Positions 21,695 through 33,790 of a stretch of 64,000 nt of DNA are shown here, in pieces (within the stretch, counting starts at the first letter, position 1; each line of letters starts with the position of its first letter). The position numbers and the translations under genes are program-made. Under the pieces are notes generated by a model. That model worked only from the letters and a program-made list of their open reading frames with translations. It was not told the origin of the DNA and ran no database searches. Origin of the DNA: Caprimulgus europaeus (lineage: Eukaryota; Chordata; Aves; Caprimulgiformes; Caprimulgidae); NCBI GenBank assembly GCA_907165065.1, contig OU015523.1, positions 18,785,834 to 18,849,833 on the forward strand. The letters are read 5' to 3'.

Positions 21695-22497
21695 AGTATG
21701 TTGACAATTTATGCCGCATCATTATAGTGCCTTGTTTTCAGTTGTGTCTGAACTTTGCTACATTTGAGATAACTAGGGTGAAATTTCCCATGTCAGGGAT
21801 TAATTTCTGTACCTTGCATCCTTCTTTTCCCCTTCCCTTGAAGATGGGAGGAAAAATAATCGATTGAGTTTTCAGAAAAAAAAAAAGACTTTATTCTCAT
21901 GTATATGCTAAAAAAAAATGAAAACTGAAAGGGAGACCAGTAAGAATTAATAATCCTTACCTAATTTGGATGAAAGGCTTGTCTTTTGATCAGCAGTTGG
22001 GGCGGGGGATTCCTCTGATGTGAGGAATGTGTACTTGCCTATTTCCGTGAAAATTTTCTCACATTTACTCAAGTTATGAGCCTCAGAAAGTCCTGATTCA
22101 TATGAAGACATTAGAAATGCATGTTCTTGGAAGAATTTCTGCCTGTTCTCAAACCCGAGCGTTGATGGCAACCTCAACCATCTCTCCCACCGGAGCAGTG
22201 GAGTACATGGTGTGACTGTGTTATCTCACGGAATAGGAGGTGAACAGTATTTCTGCTTCCACTGTGACTTCAGTGTTTGTCTGACAGAGCATGGGAGAGG
22301 AGAAGTAGCCTTTCTGACAAGACTGCAGAAGGTAGGGAGCTGGGAACAAGGTACTGGGAATGAAGACATTGGGACAGAGACTTGCTGGGCTCGATATCCT
22401 AATGTTCTGAGCAAGGGTGGGGGACTTACATGTAGGACTGGAAATGTGATGGGGGAGAGGCATGGACCTCAGATGCTTGTCTTCAGAAAAAGAGTAG

Positions 22498-22520
22498 GAA
22501 TTTCCACATGTTGGAAATTC
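22498..22520. repeat. Short palindrome, 9-bp arms
   Basis: GAATTTCCA and TGGAAATTC flank a 5-base spacer (CATGT). It is a perfect but short hairpin, possibly chance. TTCC-N-GGAA spacing also resembles STAT-type or heat-shock-type sites. Confidence 0.7.
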
Positions 22521-22642
22521 AAAAATTAAATATAACAGAAAAAAAAAAAAACAAAACCCTAGCAAATGAATGATTCAGGCTTCAGAGCAGAGTTTGGATG
22601 ACACACAGTAAACAAGACATGAACCACCTATTGAACAAGGAG

Positions 22643-22700
22643 CATAAAAGAAGACCTCAGATATACAGAATCATAAAAGAAGACCTCAAATATACAAATA
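22643..22700. repeat. Two-copy tandem duplication, 29-bp period
   Basis: CATAAAAGAAGACCTC followed by A/G-ATATACA occurs twice back to back with a single difference over most of the unit. This is a recent local duplication with no sign of a mobile element. Confidence 0.85.
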
Positions 22701-24637
22701 TACAGAACAGAGATCCAGTGGAAAATTGTTATGTAGTTATGTAATTAAAGACGGTAAGTTAACCTATACATAGGGCTGTAATAAGGTCAGGCTGACTGCT
22801 GCTGATCCTTAATATACAAATAGTTGATTTTTGCAACATTAATAGTTTCTTAACATAGTATTATTTATACAGTACATAGACTTGGTGTAGCATATAGGCC
22901 AGGACCTACACTGCTGTAAAGTAAGTTAGATTCTGTATCTCATTAATGGCTTAAATTAAATTAATTAACAACTATTTATCTTAGCTCTGGCTCCAAGCCA
23001 CAAGGATTTGAAGGAACACATCCTTTGCTAAGCTGGCTTCTGTGTATTCTGTAATGAGATGGGACCAAACAGTAATGATATTAAAAAAAATCCTTTCATT
23101 CTTGGCTTCCTTTCTTCACACAAACGTGTGCAGCTGTGGCCCATAGCTGCTGAAAATAGTCATCACACAATATGGCAATGAATATTTTCAACCATTCTTT
23201 TAAGAAAGCTTTTATCTTTTCTTGGCCTCACAATGCCTCCAGGCAATCTATCTCCATTGTCAGGGCTTTGTTTAGTGAAGAAGTATTGTTTCAAGAAGCA
23301 TAGTCCAAGACTTTTTTTTCTGATATGTGCCTGGGAAGGAGTTGTAGATGCCTTCAGCAGCTTATCAGATCACAGTCCTCAGCCTTGCTGCTGCCATGTG
23401 CCAGGACTGCCCCCTTCACCACGAATGTGGCTTTGTGCACACTTGACTTGCAGGCTGGCCAGAAACTGGTGTCAAGTACCTGACTACAGATATTGGTAAA
23501 ATATTGAATTTACATGTTGTGGGAAAGTGCCAAATGCCATTGCTGCAGAATACACGAGTTCATGAGGCTGTGACTGAAATGCTTCAGAAAGTGAGAACTA
23601 TTGTTTCCAGCACCGAAGCAGCTCTATGTTGTTGCAATGCTTTACCCCTGTTTCAGGCTCTCACAGTGTTTTTTTCCAAAATGCAATTACCAGGAGCTTT
23701 TTAAAATAAAAGCTGCAATTTTTAGAGATTTATGGTAAGTGGGTTCTGTGTGGGCTGCAGAGCTGTGGAAACGAGGGGCTCTGCCTGCACAGCAGATCAG
23801 ACTGTGCCCCCTGCACCAGCTCATTCCACTTGCAATTGCTGTTCTGCCCTTTCCTCCTTATGCCACACACTCTTGTGCACATCACCTGTGAGATCAATTC
23901 TCTACCCTTGTCTCCTGTTAGGCCACTCTTCTGGTGAAGTGTATCTCACCTTCATACTGGCTCAGTCTCAGGTGAGGGTGTGATATTTGAGTGGTTTCTC
24001 AGGCTTGCAGGACTGCCTTGCAAACAACAGTGCCCTAAGTGAAAACATAGAAAGCAAATTCTGGAAATTGTGAAGCAGCCTTGGCTTTCAGAATGACCCC
24101 GGATAGCTCAGGAGACAAGTGACCTGAAACCTGCTAGAATATTTGTATACTGTTTTTTCCGAAGAAAATTTCCTCTTTGTTGTAAAAAATTATCAGCATT
24201 AATTTTTTTTTTGTTTAATTCAAAGCAAATAAACAATCCTGTACCCTTCCTGCTAGACTGAAATATTTGCTTTTTCTCTTTTAACTGAGTGTTTGGAGGG
24301 GATGGGGAGAAGAAGGAGAAAAAGCAGCTTGAATAAGTTGCTGATTGAGTGTTTCAATATATCAGGTGTTTTCCAGGCATTGTGTAAACCAGTTCCTGCC
24401 TTGATGTGCTTACAGTCTCAAAGAACGGGGTTCAGAAAATCTGGAACTGGAAAGTGGAAATGGGATGGGGCTAGTAGCAAGGAGCATCATGGTCCTAGAG
24501 AATAGAGCTGGAGGGATCTCTCACCACCAGCAGCCAATTTGGAAAAAAGTGGAAAACAACCCAGAAAGCATTTGAGTCTCTCCACTGTTATCAAGTACTT
24601 GTGAAGTCTATGAGCAAAGTATGCCTTGCCAGACCAA

Positions 24638-24834
24638 ATCATAGAATCACAGAATGGTTTGGGTTGGAAGGGATCTTAAAGCTCATCCAGTTCCAACCCC
24701 CCTGCCATCAGCAGGGACACCTTCCACTAGACCAGGTTGCTCAAAGCCTCATCCAACCTGGCCTTGAACACTTCCAGGGAGAGGGCAGCCACAGCTTCTC
24801 TGGGCAGCCTGTGCCAGTGTCTCACCACCCTCAA
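24638..24834 (-). mobile_element. CR1 LINE, 5'-truncated, young-looking
   Basis: Begins on the plus strand with ATCATAGAATCACAGAATGG, then GGTTGGAAGGGATCTTAAAG and the CCATCAGCAGGGACACC block, ending near CTCACCACCCTC. It is nearly identical to 43.4 kb over its length and is the inverted relative of the 17.2-kb copy. Confidence 0.95.
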
Positions 24835-26012
24835 GTTTCACAATATGAAATGGCAGTTTGCTACTACTGCTAGCAAATTGAGGAACAAAGACATTTCTGT
24901 CCCTTTATCTCCCTACTAAGCAAATAGCAAGGATGAGAGATGCTGGGCCTTTTGTTATTAAATCAGTAGTTGGACAACTATGCTGTGAACATTGACTGAT
25001 AACAAGGACAAATGGCTCTATTAAGATGTGGAATAAGATAGCAAGAGCATCCCAAACCAAAACAATTTCCCCTAGGAAAAGGGAAAACTAGGATATCGCA
25101 ACTGATGTTTCTGTTCAGACACAAGCCATTAGGAGCTCTCTTCTGCATCTAATTTTGAGCTGCAAGGTGATGCTCAGACTGAGATGTGTGACAGAGAGCC
25201 TTCTTCAGGCTTCCCAGAGGCAGCTCCTGTTCCCCTGGATGCTTTGGACAGTGAACAGCATTGTTCAGGGAGCTGCAGCTTGCATGGCATGGATTTATAC
25301 ACAATGTAAAATCCCTCCTGTCCTGACCCTTCCTGACTCTTGGACATCTGTGAGGGAACACCTCTGAGAGAGTATCTGTAAAGAACCGTTTATTTTGCAG
25401 TGAAGGGGGAATCTCATAATAACCAGGGAGTTCCTCCAAGTTCCTGGGAGTACCAAGTGAACGTTGCCCAGTGTTGCTGGCTGAAACGCTGCAAACACAA
25501 ATACAATGGAGGCTCTGAAGAAGGCAGAGCAGCTCAGCACCCACAGCCCATGTTTATTTTCTCCAGAGATGAAGGGGGGACTACAGGTCAGCAGAAATTG
25601 TGCATTCTGACTGGTATTTATTGACTCAGAAGTCCTTGCTGACAGACATGCAGACAGACAGACAGGCAGGGAAGGCTTCCATTACAGTGACGTTGTTTCT
25701 TTCCCTCTTTGTCCCTGAGGTTTTCATTCCTGACACTCTTTACCCATTGCTGTGGCTTCTCCAGGTGGTGCTGGGGCAAATGGCAGCTGCCTTTCACCTC
25801 GCTGATGCTGGAAGCCTGGGTGCTCCTTGCAAACATGACTGCCAGGCTTTTGGTGACATACTGCAGCACTTCTATCAGAGATGTAGCAACAACAGAGCTT
25901 CGTGTTCAGCCTTCCCTCTGAGACCTGGGTTAAGACTCGAGGTCTGGGTCAGATGCTGAATGTGAACTCTGGGTAGCTACTGGGTGTCAATGCAGAGGGT
26001 CTGTGGGAATGA
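24835..26012. other. Non-coding stretch with overlapping open frames
   Basis: Several frames of 70-131 codons overlap on both strands at 25.15-25.96 kb. Composition is somewhat GC-richer, but no frame has a recognisable domain or clear splice signals. A degenerate GACA/CAGA repeat lies at about 25641-25671. Coding function is not supported. Confidence 0.4.
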
Positions 26013-26046
26013 GAAATGTATCCCTGCACTGTGCAGGATACATTTC
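26013..26046. repeat. Hairpin, 15-bp stem with one bulge and 3-base loop
   Basis: GAAATGTATC at 26013-26022 pairs with GATACATTTC at 26037-26046. Inside, CTGCA pairs with TGCAG around the loop CTG, leaving one unpaired C at 26023. It is followed by a short CACCTTC tandem repeat. The tight loop could promote a cruciform or an RNA hairpin. Confidence 0.85.
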
Positions 26047-29000
26047 CACCTTCCACCTTCCATTCCCTGATGCAGTCACTGCTAATTAGGTCTTTGATTG
26101 TTCACACTGATCTCTTGTTTATTGAAATTTACATTAGGGATGCTAAGAAGTTGCAATATGAGGGTGCCCTTTCATATTCATTCTTTAAGAATGTTCCATC
26201 TCTGCAAATACAAGTGCATATGAATGAGAATCCGAGCATCAGATAATTTAGTCCACTTCATGAGTGCCCATGCAAGAATATGTGCAACAGTGCACATTTT
26301 GTTTTAACAGTCTTAAATGATGAGGTATCTTTCACATTTGGATTCTGACTGTTTTTCTAGTAATTTGATTCATGCAGCGAGGCATGGTTGCAACACCTTC
26401 TGTTCTGTGACAGAATGCTTCTTACATCACTTAACATATATGGAATTCTTTTCAGGCTCTACCTCATTAAAAACCGATGCTTAGATCTCCTGTCTCTAAT
26501 GTACAGGGGCAGATCTAGGCATATTTTCACTTTGAAAAGATTTCCTCTCCTTTTCATTAATGACAGCTGTTCAGCTGTCTAAAAACTGTGGAGATTTCCC
26601 TCTACACTGCTGGATGTTTACTGTGTTGCTGATCTGTTTGTGGAGAACCACATGCCTTTGTTCTCTCAGTAAAGCTCCTTTAAGCCTAATGTGTCCTTCC
26701 AAATAAATAGGATTAAAGTGGGTGAGGGGTTCAATATGTGTATGATGGATGCCAATGATGGGGTGGTACTGCAAGGAAAATGCTTTCCTGGCTGTGTCTG
26801 TGAGCTGCTGAGAATGTCTCATGTCAAAGGGCTGCAAGAGTGGAGCTTTCCTCGCTAAGGTGCATATAGAGCACCTTCCGGGTGCTTATAGGTGCACAGC
26901 AACTTAGAGTTCTAAGTCTGAGATGGCCAAACCAGCCCCTAGGTATTTTATCATCTAGCCTTGCTGAGCTCTAGGTGTAACAGGGCAAAAGACATTACAA
27001 GCGTGCAAATACTGGGCACAGTTATTGTCACTCTAATGGGCTTCCACACTTGAGGAGGGAGTAGCTGGACCATCAAGTCTTACCTGAGGTCTGACTTACA
27101 CAAGAGAGATTCCCCAAACTAATTCCTGTTTGAATAAGAGCACATACATAAAAACAAAGCAAACCCTGATTTACAAGCAAACTTGATGATTACCAGCCTG
27201 CTACGTGACTGGCCCACCTTAAGTTTCTTTTTTCAATCTTTAATCCACTACTTTTCTCATCTTTCCCCATGAGGTACAGTGTCCTTATGTCAGTGGCTTT
27301 CAACTTGTGACCCACAGATGTCTGGAAGTCAGGGGACTGCTTCTAAAGTGTCTGTGAAAGAAAAGGAATTTATATGTGCTGTGCTGTAATCTACATATGT
27401 GAAATTTCTAAAGAAGATAGTGTGTCTGCATGCCTGTTGGGGTGGGCAGGAAAGTAAGCTGAAAGGTTTTTCTCATGGGAAGAAAGAGGGGGTTTAAATC
27501 CTAAATTTGTGTATGTTCTATAATCTTTAGGTGCCTTTAGTTCTTTGTTTCAAGAGAGGCATGCTGTCTGGTACTCCATGGATTGATTGAACCTCTCAGG
27601 AGTGCCCTGTATGTGCAGAAAGGAAGGATGCACAGTACAAGTGATGCTTGCATTAAATTGGAATAGGTTCTCCTCTATGGAAGTATACTGTACCTGGACC
27701 AAATTCCTGTGTGAGGACATCTTGGCCATGACATCCATGCACAGGGAAGATGCTGGCAGCAAAGAGTGAAAGATACTTCCTCAACAAGAGCAGGCACAGA
27801 TGCAAACATGTCCTAAATTTGGAGGTGAAAATGTTTTGATCCTGTGAAAGTTAATGTAAATCAGTTATGTTTGACTTCGGATCCTATTTAATCCCTTTGA
27901 AGGACACTCCACTGTGTTTTCCTTCTTCTACCCTGTCTCTTTGTCAAAATGCTACCCTGGCTCCTTCAGCCACCATGTTAACCTTTGATCCTAGTTCTGC
28001 TCAGCACCTCTAAGCCCATTTTTTTCAGAGCCTGTGACTGCCTCTATTTGTGGCAGCTGTATTATAGAAACAGCTTCTTTAGGTGTTTATGCATTCACTC
28101 CAAAATAAATGACAGCCAGGCACAATCTACATGTGTCTTTACCTCTAGCTAGATCTTGCAAACCTCAGTAAACTCTACTTATCTTAGTTATCTTCGTCAC
28201 TGCAGAAAGAGAAACAGACTGTTTTGCCTTCTGCCAGTGAAGCCATACCAATGAAGGATGCTGACCACATAGATAATCTGCCCATGTAGTGCAGGTTTAT
28301 GGGCTTACTGTCATTGATCCATGGCTTAGACCTAGGAAAAATGAATTTTGGTAATGACATTAGAAACAGACTAAAGCATTTTTTAAAAAATAACAAACCT
28401 CTGGGTTCTTTGCCAGATCTCCTTTTGGTTTTGTTTCCTTTCCAGAGCATCTTGTGATATTCTGGAGTCCAATAGAATAATATCAGGTATTATGACCTAA
28501 CTGCTTCTCAACACAAATATATAATCACAATTTTGTAGGTTTATAAGTTTAGATACTTTAACCAATGCTGGATATCCACAGGTACTGGATGCTGTGTATG
28601 TACAGAATGAAACTAAGATATAATTATACTCTGGAAGCTGACTAAATATATCCCTGATGGGATCAAGTTTGTCTTTCAGTGATGCCAGAGCACGCTAGTT
28701 TATATTAACACACATCAGTTAATCACTTCAGTTGAGTTTATATCAACAAATCAAAATGGAAACAGACAATAGCTAGTTTATTTCTGGCTTGCACATACTT
28801 GTAATATATTTAGGTCTTAATCTGGACAAGCAGAGCTCAGTGCAGTAACATGTTTCTTTTTGCTAGCTGATGGATTCTGGGGGACCATGAGCTTCCCCTC
28901 TTCAGCACGTTTCAAGAATGGCCAAGTTATGGCTTGCAAGATAAATGTTTCCTGACACATGGTAAATCCAGCATGCAGTTCATTTCTTGTCATCCTCTTC

Positions 29001-29879
29001 TGAAAGCCCTCAAGGCATGAGTACAGAGAGCAGGTTATAGGCTTTGTGAGTTGTTCTCATGGTTAGTGCTGCCAGGTAATCCCTGTAGTCCTCATTCCCA
29101 AAGATACATAGAGGACACATCAGGTGTTGGAAATCCAGCTATTGATCACATAACAGGTACATACCTGGGAACTTAACAAAAAGGCTCAAACTGAAGAGAT
29201 AACCCCAAAATATGGGGATAGGAGGCTATAATGACCACTTCATCAGAAAGGTGAGGGGTCAGTGCTTTCCCAGGGCATAATGCGTACCTCGTGCCTTCTC
29301 CAGCACATTGTCCATATTCTCATGCCAAATTCTTCAAGCAAGCAGGATATCCCAGGTGAGCAGTGCCATAGAAACTCCTCTATGTCCTGGGGATTTCCAG
29401 CTCACTAGTTCTGCCACTCTTCCAGTCCTGGGACGGAGGCCACAATGAAACACAGCCTTTGTTTTTGTACACTGAAACGCCACACTTTAAACTATGCTAG
29501 TTCAGCAGAATCAGAAAGAAGTCAGTAGGAGTTAATAGATACTTTTCTAAGCAAAGGAAAAAAATCAGTCCTCAAGAGATGAATCTTGAAGATTGAAACT
29601 TGAATACAAAGAATGAAGAGGTAACATTGCAAGCTGGTCATTGTGTTGAACATTGGTGCATTTTGACATATGCAAGTTAAGGATAAAAAATAGTTAATTA
29701 AATTTTGTTATCTAAAATAAGCAAGGGTGCGCTCACCTAATCCTGGGCAGAAATGCAGTCACTGGCTCTTGGACTTATATCTTTAAATTGGAAAGCTCAA
29801 AGCTTTTGGGTTCCAGTTTTGCAGCGTAGTTCAGTTGGATTGTGAGTCAGGAGTTATGAAATCTGAGTGGCAAATGGTT
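26047..29879. other. Non-coding stretch
   Basis: Almost 4 kb of unique AT-rich sequence. Frames are short and lie on both strands. No mobile element, RNA gene or exon was recognised. Confidence 0.45.
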
Positions 29880-30480
29880 GTTGTTGAGTCTTTAAAGGCT
29901 TGATTGCTTCCCCTTTTGTCTAGTTTTGTTTCCGCGTGTATCGTGTGTGTCCCTACTTTATTTCCATGTCTCTCACCCGCACCTAACATGCCTGTTATTA
30001 ACATGCACTGTTAATACTGTAGACTTAATTTTCAGAGGGGCAGCACAAAACCAAAAGCAGCTGCCTTTGGCTTTGACTGGAATTCAGCACCTCTGAAAAT
30101 CAAGCACTAATGTTTTTCAGTTGGAAAACCAGATTCCCTTCTATAAAATAATGCCTTGCATTTACAATCTAAAGAACTTCCAATCGATGTAGGTTTTAAA
30201 ATGCTGTGTAAACGCTACGTTCACACAGGAATCTGGGAGCCATTTCTAGGCAGCATTAAGCAACAAGATCTTGTAGTGAACAGTGAAATTATTTTTTATT
30301 TAGAGATTACATAACTCTGACAAAATGGAAACCAGCCCCTGTGCTTCACTGTAGACCAGAACTTTCTCTTCCCAGATGGAAAATGACCTTTAATTGTGTC
30401 AGTTCCACCCCACATCCTCAGAAAACAAGGGCAGCTGCTTCACACATGAAGGGAAGCAGTGGCTGAAGCAGCCATGTTGA
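29880..30480. promoter_or_regulatory. Candidate conserved noncoding element
   Basis: A unique 600-bp block without repeats or open frames, containing a long imperfect palindrome at 30024-30104. T/A-rich homeodomain-like cores mix with GC-richer motifs such as CAGCTG. The texture is that of a vertebrate enhancer. Rated low, because alignment to other species is what would decide it. Confidence 0.3.
30024..30104. repeat. Imperfect palindrome of about 81 bp
   Basis: ATTTTCAGAGGGGC at 30028-30041 pairs with GCACCTCTGAAAAT at 30087-30100 at 13 of 14 positions. Outside it CTT and AAG also pair. The centre, CCAAAAGCAGCTGCCTTTGG at 30051-30070, is itself 18/20 palindromic around GCAGCTGC. As RNA this gives a long stem with internal loops, within the size range of microRNA precursors, but the very short apex is atypical. 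Confidence 0.8.
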
Positions 30481-31739
30481 TCAAGGATAGTTCATGACTG
30501 TGGTAACCCCATCCATCAGTCAGGTCTGTGAGTCTCCAGGCAAAAATCTTAAGTGCCACAAATTGAATTAGCCTCCGCCTATCTCTGTCACTTCAGAGGC
30601 CATAGCAGTACTGATGCACCCAGAATCCATGCCTGTCCTGGTTAACCCATGAGGGACCAAGCAGGGTTTGATGCTAGCGGTGCAAAGTGAGACTGCAGTG
30701 GAGCTGCTTATGCAGCAGTGGCCATACTGGGAGGAATGGACAGATGAGGAGATGATGGTGCCTTCAGGCTCAGTCTGCTGGAGGAGGAGTTGCCATGAGG
30801 ACTTCATGTAACTGGGACTCATAGCAAAGACAGAGAAACTAGAAACAAACCAAGCATTCTGCCCCGAGTTAATTCATCAGTACTCCCATATATGCCTTAT
30901 CAATAATGGTCCCCAAAACTCTGGTACCACTTATGCTTTCCTATCTTTACTCCTTTTGTTTCAGCCAATTTCCTAAATGTTCAGGTTTTTATATTCTCTT
31001 TCCTTTTTCTTTTAACGTCTTCATGGTGCTGAGGCAGGGGGGTGGGAAGGGATGGGCAGGAGGTGCTGGGATCCATTCTGTGGAACAGCTGTGACTGCTT
31101 CCCGAAGATGTGTGAGAGCTGGGAAAGATAGCAAGGCATGATTTTTGCTGTACACTGAAAGATTTTCTCCATCAACCTGAAGGAGGAACTGAGAAGTGGT
31201 GAAAAGGTATAGAGTCGTCAACCCCGAAACAAAAGTGTTTGCACAGTTGGGAAGTACTGGACAGTGTCTGCATCCTCTGATGAGCTGAGGCAATTCCATT
31301 ACCCACAACTTGCTGTAAATCAGCAAGTCCTCTGCTCTGAAACAGGCATTCGGTGGTTGCTCTCTATTCCTTGAAGTCTAGGGCTCTCTGTCAGAGAAAT
31401 GACTTCAGTGCAGTGGTTGGCACAGAGTCACAGCAGTAAAGACTTTATCATTTCTTTTGACAAAGTTCTCACTTGAACGCAGTCACACGCTGAAATACAA
31501 TTTTAAAATAGGAATTCACTTCGACTATGTTTATGTTAACTTTCTGTGAACAGTCAAGCAATTTACTTTTATTGACAAGAAAATCTGTAAAAAGTCAATG
31601 TCAAAGATACATATGTGTGTGTTTAAGTAAACTAGTTTTAAGTTCTCATGCATAAGCATTCAGTTTTGAAGTGCTTACACATTCCCTCAGCCAAAGGAAT
31701 GGAAACAATACAATGTGATTTATCTGACCAATCAAACCT
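30481..31739. other. Non-coding stretch
   Basis: No recognisable gene or repeat. Overlapping short frames on both strands at 30.9-31.3 kb have no signature. Confidence 0.45.
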
Positions 31740-32110
31740 AACTCAGACAGCTGCAGCGCAGGCTCTCCTGCTGGCTGCTATTTCCATGCCAGCAGAAGAG
31801 GGTAGATGCTTCAGATGATTGGATTTTTGTTGTGAGCTGGTTACTCGGCTCTTCTTGCTCATGACTCAGAAGCTGGAAAAGCACAACCTGCCTCGAAGGG
31901 TCAAATGTGAAAAGTGTAGGAGTCCACTAAACCTAGTGCTCGCTGAACAACTGGTGGTATCCACTAAATTTGGCCTTTCATTTCTGTATTTAAATATGAG
32001 TATGTTGATAGGGAGCAATTTACATGCTGTGCTGGATATGAAATCTCCCCCCTCCCCCACTGATTCAAAATGGCTAAAAGAACTGTTGACAAGTTCCATG
32101 CAACAAGTAG
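31740..32110. promoter_or_regulatory. Candidate conserved noncoding element
   Basis: Unique sequence with balanced composition and no repeat. A 99-codon plus frame and a 77-codon minus frame both cross it, but neither has a domain signature, so coding is not supported. It may be an enhancer-type element. Confidence 0.25.
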
Positions 32111-33239
32111 AGCATTAGGACAAAATGGTGAAAAATGTGCTGATGTTTGGTGTCACAGTGTTGCTCTCATGTAACATGGGAGATTCATGATGTCATTACT
32201 GAAATAACAGCTTCAAGCTATACCTGTGTAACTCTCCTGTATGAATGTTCCTATGAACAATTCAGAAATGAAATACAAAAGCCTCATTAAAAAGAAAAAA
32301 AAACAAAACACCACCAAGAACCAACATCTAGGTCACTTAAGGATATGCCAAAATGTTGGCAAAGCTGCTGCCAAACCTGAAGATGTCTAAATTCCTTATA
32401 GATTTGCCAGCAAATCTCCTTGTGATCTTGAAAGTCTGTCACTGAGCAGTTAAATCCTGGCTGCATTAGGTAGCACAGCACATAACCTACAAGATCTCAA
32501 GAAGAAAGCCAGCATGGTGTGAGCAGGATTTCCCTCCAGGTTTCCATGACGCAACAGAAACCCATGCCTGGGATGCAGGCAGGTTGTGTGCATGCTCACC
32601 CCATCGCTTCCGCTGTGGGTGATCCCACCTGGCAGCACGGATTAGCTCATAGCTCCCTGCCCATGCTAGTTCTTGCCATCTCTTGTTCTTATCTTTCCTC
32701 TGTCTTCATCCATAGCAAGGAGTGTCTGCCAAGAACTTGGGAGAAAAGGTAATCTGAGGACAGATATTCTGTATGTTCAATGAGTGCATTTTGAGTAAGG
32801 TGTGGATTTGGAACAAATGTCAATCACAGTACAATGCTCCTTGAATGGTATACTTGATCAGCTCTGGTAGCACGACCCCCTTGCTGTCTAAAGTGTATTT
32901 TCAAAGATCTCCCTTTTAAAAAAATATTATTTCAAAAATAAAAAAGTGTTGGTTTTTTTGTTTTCTTGTTTGTTTTTTTTCTTTTTAGACCACAAATCAA
33001 ACCCAGGTGGATTTATAAATTTGCAAATACTGTGATTTTTGACTTGTCACTGACCCCCCACACACACACTTTGGGATATTTCAGGCCAAACCCAAGCGCA
33101 GCCTGTTGCAGGGAAAGGACCTTTTCCCAGGCCAGAGGGAAGCTTGGGGGGCCAAGTAGTGGTGACGGGTGGGTGTCTGGGTGCACAAGGGGAGCTTCTG
33201 GTGGCCCCTGCGAGGGTGGCAGCGGTGGACATCTGCCGC
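32111..33239. other. Non-coding stretch
   Basis: No recognisable gene. It includes an A-rich tract near 32,290-32,310, a T-rich tract near 32,950-32,990 and a CA run near 33,058-33,069. The frames at 33.0-33.3 kb on both strands are GC-driven chance frames. Confidence 0.45.
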
Positions 33240-33790
33240 ACACGTTTTATTTATTTCTTGTTTGAAATGGCTGTGTGAGTGGCACGGTAAATCTCACACG
33301 TTTTCTCAATCTGCACCCCAACTAGGTAGGATTGACAGCTGGAGAAAACCATATATTCTGACTGCTAAATAGGTTATCCACTGTCCGTAAGAAAGAAAAG
33401 CACTGAGCTTTACAACCGTGCCTCCCAGCCGTGCCCTTGTTTTTGACTTTGCCACTGGCAAGGCTGAGTGCCTGACCCCTGCTAACGTGCGGTGCCTTTA
33501 ATAAGGAGAGGGAGGGAAGTAATTTTATACTCAGCGTGTGAGTGATTCATGTTCTCAAAGGGGATAAAAATGTTATTAGAAAATTCTCCTGCCAAATGTG
33601 TGGCAAACGAAACCAATTTATTAATGCTGTGAAGCCAATGTGTGAAATTGGGATAAAAGGTGAGGTGCGGTCTCACCCCTGTCCTTACTGCTGCAGAATG
33701 TGCTGCAAGACAAAGGGCTCTTGTCCTCAGAAAGGGGATGCTGCTATTGTGACCACAAGCACTAGCAGCAAACAAACAAAATGTTTTCCT
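33240..33790. promoter_or_regulatory. Candidate conserved noncoding element
   Basis: A unique 550-bp block with GATTGACAGCT at 33330-33340, matching 11 bases of the PBX/MEIS-like site in the 20.2-kb block. Further homeodomain-like cores such as TTATTAAT are present. No exon structure is visible. Confidence 0.3.

Larger units (their letters stand above)
21695..24637. other. Non-coding stretch
   Basis: No gene was recognised. It contains a 9-bp hairpin at 22498-22520, a 13-bp A run at 22539-22551 and a small tandem duplication at 22643-22700. The 23.0-23.25 kb part is unique and AT-rich and could be regulatory, but no distinct motif supports a call. Confidence 0.45.

Noticed and set aside
25149-25959. 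Possible exon cluster with frames of 70-131 codons
   Set aside because: Frames overlap on both strands, none has a domain signature, and matching acceptor and donor pairs were not found.
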